Shown here piece after piece: positions 1 through 5,576 of a DNA stretch of 8,289 nt (position 1 is its first letter; each line of letters opens with the position of its first letter). Source of the stretch: an uncultured Chlamydiae bacterium (GTDB lineage: Bacteria > Chlamydiota > Chlamydiia > Chlamydiales > SM23-39); contig CAIVVG010000091.1 of the NCBI GenBank assembly GCA_903909295.1, forward strand, positions 1-8,289, in the 5' to 3' direction. The position numbers and the translations under genes are program-made. The notes beneath the pieces are model-generated. The model was not told where the DNA came from. It made no database searches and saw only the letters and a list, made by a program, of their open reading frames with translations.

Positions 1-2
1 CA

Positions 3-31
3 TTTAATTATTTAGTCATTTTTGATATAAT
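3..31 (+). promoter_or_regulatory. Candidate promoter of the OTU gene
   Basis: A perfect -10 hexamer TATAAT lies at 26-31, with a weak -35 match TTTAAT at 3-8 and a 17-base spacer. A second TATAAT overlaps it at 31-36. Placing the start of transcription about seven bases after the first hexamer puts it at or next to the ATG at 38, so the message could be leaderless. The region is extremely AT-rich, so chance matches are likely, and the window edge hides anything further upstream. Confidence 0.35.
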
Positions 32-37
32 ATAATT

Positions 38-997
38 ATGATTTCATCAATATCGTTAGCAGGAAGCTGCACATTTAGATTCGTTCGAGACAAAGCCGTG
101 GAGTGCCTTAACTCGGAGCCTACCCGCACTGCGCTGCGCGTGGCCGCTGTTGGAGCCTTGCTCTATGCCGGAAAACGGGTCATTGACACCCTGCGCAGCC
201 CCACCCCGCCTTCAACACTTACCCCTCCCCCACAAGCCCCTGCTCCTGTACCTACCTCACTAGCAATCGCAGCTCCAGTTACGGCAGCCCCCGCACCCAA
301 AGCAGTCGCAGCAGCCCCTCCCCCTAAACCGAAGGCAGCTGTCCCAACGCCCAGAGAAGTACCGAACCCAGATCCGAATTGCATCATTCCGAAAGATCCG
401 GACGGAAACTGCTGGCTAAACTGCTGTATCGAAGGTCTAGCGCGGCTGAAAAGCTTGGGTAGATTGGAAAAACCCATTGGCGATGTTCTCACATTACGTA
501 AGGAAGTGGTTAGGGAGATGCGGGCAAGATACAACGCACATGATGAACAATTCCGAGAGTACCTAGGTAGGGCCATGGAAGCCGATAAAGCGAATCGATT
601 ACCGCAATTGGAAGCAGAAAAAGCAAGCTTAACGGCGTTATTAAGCTTTGGATTATCCCCCGAGGAGAACAAGATTGCTACAACAGACCTTAACAAGCTC
701 AATCTCGTCGAAACAGCCCTCAATAACTACACACCTGAGCTCTATTTTGACACCATGGAACGCGACTGCCAATTTGGGGGCATTGCCGAATTTTACACAA
801 TCTCACAACTCTACGAAGTGAATATTGTTGTTTGGAGAGACCTCGGTTCTCGTATTACTCCGGAGTACGACATCCCGCTCCTGCACGACCAGAGCCGCGG
901 AGTGATTTATGTAGTGCTGGCCCCCGAAGGCAATCACTTCAACTACCTGGATCTCAGCCAAGACCAAGCGATCTTCCAGGCCCTCGGCCGCGACTAA
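38..997 (+). CDS. Predicted OTU-family deubiquitinase, probable effector
   Basis: Predicted cysteine protease of the OTU family, which cleaves ubiquitin from proteins. The 319-residue product has three parts. Residues 1-50 include a short hydrophobic stretch (about 33-45) that could be a weak membrane or secretion signal. Residues 55-113 form a linker with 21 prolines in 59 residues plus many alanines. Residues 115-305 form the OTU domain. The catalytic motif DGNCW is at 122-126 (nucleophile C125), the FGGIAEF block at 246-252 matches the usual WGG-E-L element, and the GNHFNY motif at 298-303 supplies H300 and N302 as the other triad members. The insert between Cys and His is mostly helical. 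Chlamydiae are known to secrete OTU proteases such as ChlaOTU into host cells; secretion here is inference. No Shine-Dalgarno is visible before the ATG; the next ATG falls after C125, so the start must lie near here. Local G+C (43 to 47 % in sampled 60-base lines) and repeated TTA leucine codons differ from the downstream genes. Confidence 0.82.
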   Translation: MISSISLAGSCTFRFVRDKAVECLNSEPTRTALRVAAVGALLYAGKRVIDTLRSPTPPSTLTPPPQAPAPVPTSLAIAAPVTAAPAPKAVAAAPPPKPKAAVPTPREVPNPDPNCIIPKDPDGNCWLNCCIEGLARLKSLGRLEKPIGDVLTLRKEVVREMRARYNAHDEQFREYLGRAMEADKANRLPQLEAEKASLTALLSFGLSPEENKIATTDLNKLNLVETALNNYTPELYFDTMERDCQFGGIAEFYTISQLYEVNIVVWRDLGSRITPEYDIPLLHDQSRGVIYVVLAPEGNHFNYLDLSQDQAIFQALGRD

Positions 998-1065
998 CCA
1001 TACCCGAATAATTATTCAGTTATAGTCTAATAATTCGTGAACTCCAGCCCCAGTCCAAAAACTCA

Positions 1066-1095
1066 TTGACTTCAGGGGGCCCCTTCCCTCATAAT
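1066..1095 (+). promoter_or_regulatory. Promoter of tRNA-Cys and rsmI
   Basis: TTGACT at 1066-1071 (five of six matches to the -35 consensus) and CATAAT at 1090-1095 (five of six to the -10) are separated by 18 bases. The predicted start near 1102 would leave a 5' leader of only about five bases before the tRNA. The spacer is unusually G+C-rich and overlaps an inverted repeat. Confidence 0.65.
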
Positions 1096-1106
1096 GAGGG
1101 CCTTTT
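1074..1106 (+). terminator. Inverted repeats, possible terminator of the OTU gene
   Basis: CCCTCA at 1086-1091 and TGAGGG at 1095-1100 form a six-base stem with a three-base loop, followed by CCTTTT. In an alternative fold, 1074-1082 pairs with 1098-1106 (nine pairs, three of them G-U). Either could end transcription from the OTU gene, 77 bases upstream, but the U-tract is short and the repeat sits on top of the tRNA promoter. The rest of the 998-1106 gap holds only a 12-base AT-rich perfect palindrome at 1006-1017 and no gene. Confidence 0.28.
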
Positions 1107-1178
1107 GGTGGCATAGCCAAGCGGTAAGGCAGAGGCCTGCAAAGCCTCCATTCCTCAGTTCGATCCTGAGTGCCACCT
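1107..1178 (+). tRNA. tRNA-Cys (anticodon GCA)
   Basis: Full cloverleaf. The acceptor stem GGTGGCA (1107-1113) pairs with TGCCACC (1171-1177). The D arm is GCC/GGC around AAGCGGTAA. The anticodon stem GAGGC (1132-1136) pairs with GCCTC (1144-1148) around the loop CTGCAAA, giving anticodon GCA at 1139-1141. The T arm CTCAG/CTGAG encloses TTCGATC. The discriminator base is U (T1178), as expected for cysteine tRNAs. CCA is not encoded, because the next three bases are the ATG of rsmI. The 3' end must therefore be made by RNase Z-type cleavage and CCA addition. Confidence 0.96.
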
Positions 1179-1991
1179 ATGTTGTTCGTGATTGCAACCC
1201 CCATTGGTCATTTGGGGGATATCTCCTCTAGAGCCTTGGAGGCCCTCTCCTCATCCGATGCGATCCTCTGCGAGGACACTCGCCGCAGTGCGATCTTGCT
1301 GGATCGGTATGGAATCAAAAAAAAACTTGTCTCTTACCACCAGTTCAAAGAGCGGCAACTGCTTGAACAGATCCTTGCGCAGCTCGAGGGTGGGGCGACG
1401 CTTGCGCTGATTTCCGATGCGGGGACCCCTTGCATCAATGACCCGGGCCTGATCCTGATTCAGGCTTGTATAGAGCGGAGCCTTCCGTTTACTCCCATTC
1501 CGGGGCCGTGCAGTGTGATTCAGGCGCTGGTCTTATCGGGTTTTGCGACAGAGCGGTTCCAGTTTATCGGCTTTTTACCGCGTAAACCGAAAGAGATGCT
1601 CCGGCAGGTGTTGTGCTATCCGGGGACAACGGTGGCTTTTGAGAGTCCTCAGCGGCTCATGGACACGTTGGAAGCAGTGGATGAGATCGATCCGAAGAGG
1701 CAGGTTGCCGTGGCAAGAGAGATGACCAAGACGTTTGAGGAGTGTCGCCGGGGCACTCCGAAAGAGCTGATGGCCCATTTTAAGGAGCACCCTCCTAAGG
1801 GGGAAATCGTCTTGAGCTTTGCGTTGGGCAAGATCCCTGAGGACAAAATGCCGTTGGATGAACTGATTGAAATGCTCCAAGAACTGCATGGACTGTCTCT
1901 CAAAGAGGCGATCAAACAGGCGGCGCGTTTGCAGGGCGTGCCGAAGAGTTCCGTCTACAAGCAAGTTCACTCTAGACATGAAACTTTTTAA
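1179..1991 (+). CDS. rsmI: 16S rRNA 2'-O-ribose methyltransferase RsmI
   Basis: RsmI 2'-O-methylates C1402 of 16S rRNA (E. coli numbering) in the decoding centre, using S-adenosylmethionine. The 270-residue product, slightly shorter than the E. coli enzyme, carries the family motifs in order: ATPIGHLGD (6-14), CEDTR (31-35), LISDAGTP (77-84), PIPGP (106-110), GFLPRK (131-136), FESPQRL (154-160), AREMTKTFEE (179-188) and KGEIVL (207-212). It belongs to the SAM-dependent tetrapyrrole-methylase-like fold. The ATG at 1179 matches the usual RsmI N-terminus; an in-frame GTG at 1170 lies inside the tRNA and would only add three residues. No Shine-Dalgarno exists other than tRNA sequence, and the ATG directly follows the tRNA discriminator base. 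The gene ends 37 bases before groEL and carries the groEL promoter in its last codons. Confidence 0.95.
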   Translation: MLFVIATPIGHLGDISSRALEALSSSDAILCEDTRRSAILLDRYGIKKKLVSYHQFKERQLLEQILAQLEGGATLALISDAGTPCINDPGLILIQACIERSLPFTPIPGPCSVIQALVLSGFATERFQFIGFLPRKPKEMLRQVLCYPGTTVAFESPQRLMDTLEAVDEIDPKRQVAVAREMTKTFEECRRGTPKELMAHFKEHPPKGEIVLSFALGKIPEDKMPLDELIEMLQELHGLSLKEAIKQAARLQGVPKSSVYKQVHSRHETF

Positions 1992-2001
1992 GTCGTAGAA
2001 T
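1973..2001 (+). promoter_or_regulatory. Promoter of the groEL paralogue
   Basis: TAGACA at 1973-1978 and TAGAAT at 1996-2001 each match the sigma-70-type consensus at five of six positions, with the ideal 17-base spacer. The -35 box and the start of the spacer lie inside the 3' end of rsmI. The predicted start is near 2008, giving a leader of about 20 bases. No CIRCE element (the HrcA operator, TTAGCACTC with an inverted partner) is present around it. Confidence 0.6.
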
Positions 2002-2018
2002 CCTCCACTTTAACCCGT

Positions 2019-2024
2019 GAGGAA
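2019..2024 (+). promoter_or_regulatory. Ribosome binding site of groEL
   Basis: GAGGAA stands six bases (counting from GAGG) before the ATG at 2029. It decides the start: the in-frame GTG at 2017 overlaps this site and has no ribosome binding site of its own. Confidence 0.7.
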
Positions 2025-2028
2025 ATGT

Positions 2029-3615
2029 ATGACGAATCCCAAAGAGATCCTGTTTGATGAAGATGCCCGCAACGCTCTGCGCGAGGGGATCGATAAACTG
2101 GCCGATGTAGTGTGTGTGACTCTCGGACCGCGTGGCCGAACTGTGGGATTGCAAGCTTCTTGGGGTTCTCCGACCATCACGAGCGACGGAAATACGATTG
2201 CCAAAGAGGTCGAGGTGAAAGATCCCTTCATCAATATGGGGGTCTCGATGGGCAAAGAGGTCGCAGCGAAGATCAAAGAAAAATCGGGCGATGGGACGAC
2301 GACGGGGATCGTCCTTCTGCGCGCTCTTGTTCAGGGGGGAATGAAAAATATCGCCTCTGGAGCCAATCCGATTGGGATCAAACGGGGGATGGACAAGGCG
2401 CTCGAGCGGGTGCTGGGAGAGATCGACAAGATGGCCACTCCGATTAAAAACAGCGAAGAGACGCGCAATATCGCCTCGGTCTCGGCTTCTGGAAATGGAG
2501 AAGTGGGAACAAAGATCGCAGAGTGCTTTGCCAAGGTCGGGAAAACGGGAGTTGTCGTTATCGAAGAGGGCAAAGGGACTGAGACCACCATTGAAATTGT
2601 CGACGGGATGCAGATCAACCGCGGTTGGATCAGCCCCTATTTCAATACGAATGCCGAAAAGCAAATGGTCGAGATGACCACTCCCCTCGTGCTCATCACC
2701 GACAAGAAGATTTCTTCCGCGCAAGAGATCTTGCCTATCTTGCAGCAGGTGGCGGGGGCGGGCCAATCTCTCCTTATCATCGCGGAAGATCTTGAAGGAG
2801 ACGCTCTCTCCACCTTGGTCATCAATAAATTGCGCGGAACGCTCAAAATCGCAGCGATCAAGGCGCCTGCATTTGGCGATCAGCGCAAAGCTATTTTGGA
2901 AGATATCGCCATCTTGACAGGGGCCCAGCTCATCGCGGAAGACAAGGGGCTTCTTCTCAAAGAGGCCGGGTTTGATCTCCTCGGCAAAGCGGCGCAAATC
3001 ACTATTGCAAAAGACAAAACTACCTTTGTCGGCGGCGGCGGAGATGCAAAAGCTATCAAAGCGCGCATTGCCCAGATCGACGCGCAAATCAAAAACGCCA
3101 CCTCTAACTACGATCGAGAAAAACTCGAAGAGCGGAAAGCGAAATTGCAGGGGGGCGTTGCCGTCATCAAAGTGGGCGCATGGACCGAGTCTGAGGCGAA
3201 AAAAAGAAAACAGATGTACGAAGATAGCCTCAACTCCACTCGAGCAGCATTGGAAGAAGGCATCGTTCCAGGCGGGGGCGTTGCCTTGCTGAGAGCCAGT
3301 CGAGCTGCACAGGACCTCTCGCTGAATGCAGAAGAATCCGTCGGAGCGCAAATTTTGCTGCGCGCTTGCGAAGCTCCGATCCGGCAGATCATCTTCAACA
3401 CCGGCTGCGATGCCTCCGTCCTCTTGGGAGAAGTGCTCCTTAAAGGGCCCTCTTTTGGATTCAATGCTCTCACAGAACAAGTGGAAGACCTTTTGAAAAC
3501 AGGCGTGGTCGATCCCGCGAAAGTGGTCAAGAGCAGCCTTTCCCATGCGGTTTCAGTAGCTGGGATCGCGCTCCTTTCAGAAGCGCTCATCGCTGACGCC
3601 AAAGAGGAAGAGTAA
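2029..3615 (+). CDS. groEL: 60-kDa chaperonin GroEL paralogue (divergent)
   Basis: A GroEL/Hsp60 chaperonin subunit of 528 residues, a ring-forming ATP-driven folding machine of the cytoplasm. It is full length and collinear with E. coli GroEL. ATP-site elements are present: TLGPRGR (31-37), D53, GDGTTT (87-92), PGGG (414-417) and D399 (equivalent to D398). Substrate and GroES contacts are largely kept: W200 in place of Y199, S202, Y204, F205, L235, L238, L260, V264 and I265. Changes from the canonical protein include Ser52 for K51, N156 for D155, M396 for R395, and a C-terminus ending in ADAKEEE instead of a GGM repeat. There is no groES beside it and no CIRCE operator, so it is probably not the main heat-shock chaperonin. 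Chlamydiae usually carry extra groEL copies away from groES; a neighbouring metallophosphoesterase gene recalls the groEL3 locus, but which paralogue this is cannot be settled here. Its own promoter overlaps rsmI. Confidence 0.95.
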   Translation: MTNPKEILFDEDARNALREGIDKLADVVCVTLGPRGRTVGLQASWGSPTITSDGNTIAKEVEVKDPFINMGVSMGKEVAAKIKEKSGDGTTTGIVLLRALVQGGMKNIASGANPIGIKRGMDKALERVLGEIDKMATPIKNSEETRNIASVSASGNGEVGTKIAECFAKVGKTGVVVIEEGKGTETTIEIVDGMQINRGWISPYFNTNAEKQMVEMTTPLVLITDKKISSAQEILPILQQVAGAGQSLLIIAEDLEGDALSTLVINKLRGTLKIAAIKAPAFGDQRKAILEDIAILTGAQLIAEDKGLLLKEAGFDLLGKAAQITIAKDKTTFVGGGGDAKAIKARIAQIDAQIKNATSNYDREKLEERKAKLQGGVAVIKVGAWTESEAKKRKQMYEDSLNSTRAALEEGIVPGGGVALLRASRAAQDLSLNAEESVGAQILLRACEAPIRQIIFNTGCDASVLLGEVLLKGPSFGFNALTEQVEDLLKTGVVDPAKVVKSSLSHAVSVAGIALLSEALIADAKEEE

Positions 3616-3687
3616 AAGGAAGAGGCATATCAGCGCAGAGTCGAGCACCGTAAAAGGGCTTTGCGCTCGCCTCAGAGTCAAAGAGAC

Positions 3688-3717
3688 TTGACATTTCCTC
3701 CCTAAAACCAGTACAGC
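3688..3717 (+). promoter_or_regulatory. Possible promoter of the GH13-like gene
   Basis: A perfect TTGACA at 3688-3693 is followed after 18 bases by the poor -10 match TACAGC at 3712-3717. The 109-base gap between groEL and the next gene (3616-3724) otherwise shows no gene and no convincing terminator; the only hairpin seen is a five-base pairing of CTTTG (3659-3663) with CAAAG (3679-3683). Confidence 0.35.
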
Positions 3718-3724
3718 TGGGGAG

Positions 3725-5563
3725 ATGTTTAAAAGAGCCACACTCCTCTGCTTTGCAGCCGTTTCTTTATGTGCCGACTCGGATTTGATCTCCGAATCGA
3801 TGCTCTATCAGGCTGGCCTCTTATCCAAGAAGTACACGCTCGATCTCTCTACTCTCCCCCCTCCCTCTCCGTCCCCCCAACCTCAAGGGTGTCTCTCGTT
3901 TGCCTCTTGCTGGATGACGATCGATCTGGCCTCCGTGGCTGTGCCAGCGGGGAAAAACGCCCTCCAAGTGGTGGGCGATGAGGCCTATTTAGGAGCGCTC
4001 AAGATTCTCGGCATCCAAGCGATCCGGTTCGTGGGGCTCAAAGAAGGGGGAACGCACCGGATCAGTTTGCGTATCGATCCTCGCTTTGGCACGCTGGCTG
4101 ATTGGGAAGCCTTGGTTCAGACAGCGGGGCGGCAAAGCATTGCCCTCATAGGTGATGTCATTGGAAATAGCACGGGTCTGGGCATCGATTTTTCTCTCGC
4201 TCTACAAAATGTGGCCGACTATCCGGGACTCTATCACCTCGTTGAAATCGACTCGTCCGACTGGAATCTTCTCCCCGTTGTGCTGCAGGGAGGCACCGTG
4301 GCCAATATCCCGTGGCTGAGCCTGCAAGATCTCTATAAAAAGGGATATGTCCCCGAACAGTTTACCTCATACGTGAAAGAGAGCCACTGGAATGCAACGG
4401 GCAAAGTGGCGGGGCAAGACGGCAAGATGCGCCGCTGGATTTATCTGAAAGAAGAAAAACTAAGCCCTGTAGTGGGTTGGCTGGGGTCTTCTTTTGCTGC
4501 GATGCGGCTCGCTGCGGCAGATGCCCTTCATTCAGTCTACGAACTCGGGCAGCAGATCGTCACCTTGGATGTCGATACGCCCCTCAATGCGCAAAGCACA
4601 CTCTCTCTTTGGACGCGCAAATTGGGCGCGTTTTCTATGCAGGAGACCGAAGGGAATTTTGAAGCTTTGGAAAATGTCGCCTCCGATTTCATGGCCGATA
4701 CGGTGACCCGTCCCGCTCTTTTACACGCGCTGATTGCGGAAGATGCTGAAGTGCTCCGATTTACCTACCGGCTGCTGCTCGAACAAGGGGTTGACACAAA
4801 GCGTCTCGTCCACATGCTCCAGCCCTTCGATCGATTCACTTGCGACTGGTCGCTGTGGCTCAATACCCCCAATAAAAAATACCTCTATTACGACGAGCAA
4901 CTCACAGGAGATGTGCTCAAACGCCTTCTCCTCAGAGAAGACCTCGTCCGGCTCAAACAACCGAGCGGAGAAAACCTCCCCCTCTCCACTTGGGCCGGAT
5001 ACTGCATAGGCGCTCTACAGATCGATGATTTTACAACGCAGCAAGAGAAGGTTTCTCAGGCGCATCAGCTCCTCGCCTTTTTCTACGCGATGCAACCGGG
5101 GGCTTTTTCCGTATCGCTCTCAGATGTCTTAGGGGCCCTCCCCTCTTCTCAAGATCCGTTGGACCTGCTGGGTCCCAATGAGTCGACCCTCTACCCCAGT
5201 TTGCCACTCCAGCTCAAAACCCCTCGCTCTTTTGGCGCGGGACTCCAGCGGATGCTCTCAGTCCGCCGCGACCGAGCGATCGAAAGCGCAGAACTCATCG
5301 GCGTGCCCAACACCCCCCATCGCAACGTGCTCATTCTCCTGTACCGCCAAAAAGGGACCCAGTACCTGCAGCTCCTTGCAATCAACTTTGGCCGCAAAGG
5401 GGCCCAAGAGACGATCGAGATGTCTGGCTTGAGACAAACCACAGCCATCGACCTGATGACTGGCCTAGCGGAAACCAAACCGCTCGATTCAGCGAGCTAC
5501 CTCTTGAACTTGCCCCCCTTAAGCGGCAAAATCGTCCTCTTCCAGCCTAAATACTATAACTAG
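3725..5563 (+). CDS. Exported GH13 trehalose synthase-like protein, degenerate site
   Basis: A 612-residue protein resembling the GH13 alpha-amylase clan, closest by eye to trehalose synthase/maltose alpha-glucosyltransferase. Residues 1-17 form a signal peptide (two basic residues, hydrophobic core, likely cut after A17), and 45-54 are a Pro/Ser linker. The barrel follows: LGIQAIRFVGL (95-105), IDPRFGTLADWEALV (117-131) and DVIGNSTGLGIDF (144-156) as region I. The block from HWNATG (221-226) to YELGQQIVTLDVD (272-284) carries the nucleophile candidate D282. FSMQE (303-307) supplies acid/base E307, and MLQPFD (364-369) supplies D369. A C-terminal beta domain begins near 500. The three acidic residues survive, but the region I His is Ser, the region II Arg is Thr, and the region IV Asn-His is Pro-Phe, so glycosidase activity is doubtful; it may bind glycans. 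The ATG at 3725 is the first in-frame start after a stop at 3689; GGGGAG touches it directly, so spacing is abnormal. It ends 13 bases before the next gene. Confidence 0.68.
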   Translation: MFKRATLLCFAAVSLCADSDLISESMLYQAGLLSKKYTLDLSTLPPPSPSPQPQGCLSFASCWMTIDLASVAVPAGKNALQVVGDEAYLGALKILGIQAIRFVGLKEGGTHRISLRIDPRFGTLADWEALVQTAGRQSIALIGDVIGNSTGLGIDFSLALQNVADYPGLYHLVEIDSSDWNLLPVVLQGGTVANIPWLSLQDLYKKGYVPEQFTSYVKESHWNATGKVAGQDGKMRRWIYLKEEKLSPVVGWLGSSFAAMRLAAADALHSVYELGQQIVTLDVDTPLNAQSTLSLWTRKLGAFSMQETEGNFEALENVASDFMADTVTRPALLHALIAEDAEVLRFTYRLLLEQGVDTKRLVHMLQPFDRFTCDWSLWLNTPNKKYLYYDEQLTGDVLKRLLLREDLVRLKQPSGENLPLSTWAGYCIGALQIDDFTTQQEKVSQAHQLLAFFYAMQPGAFSVSLSDVLGALPSSQDPLDLLGPNESTLYPSLPLQLKTPRSFGAGLQRMLSVRRDRAIESAELIGVPNTPHRNVLILLYRQKGTQYLQLLAINFGRKGAQETIEMSGLRQTTAIDLMTGLAETKPLDSASYLLNLPPLSGKIVLFQPKYYN

Positions 5564-5576
5564 TACACTCGAAGTC

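Noticed and set aside
163..723. A 186-codon - strand frame opposite the OTU gene
   Set aside because: Its Gly/Ala-rich part is the reverse of the Pro/Ala linker. The + strand frame has complete OTU motifs, and this one shows no family features.
1006..1017. Perfect 12-base palindrome GAATAATTATTC after the OTU gene
   Set aside because: It is AT-rich and loop-less, with no T-tract, so it is weak as a terminator. It could be an operator but nothing supports this, and it is mentioned only as part of the intergenic description.
1170..1178. GTG start for rsmI, three codons upstream of the ATG
   Set aside because: It lies in the tRNA T stem and acceptor, and the ATG at 1179 gives the normal RsmI N-terminus.
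1016..1204. A 62-codon - strand frame over the intergenic region and tRNA
   Set aside because: It runs through the tRNA gene and the rsmI start and has no ribosome binding site or recognisable content.
1972..3546. A 524-codon open frame on the - strand across almost the whole groEL gene
   Set aside because: It mirrors a highly conserved coding frame in moderately G+C-rich DNA, and its product is rich in Asp, His, Arg and Phe with no recognisable motif. It is an antisense shadow of groEL.
3725..3775. Lipoprotein signal on the GH13-like protein because of Cys16
   Set aside because: The residues before Cys16 (Val-Ser-Leu) do not fit a lipobox, which needs Gly, Ala or Ser just before the cysteine. 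A type I signal peptide fits better.
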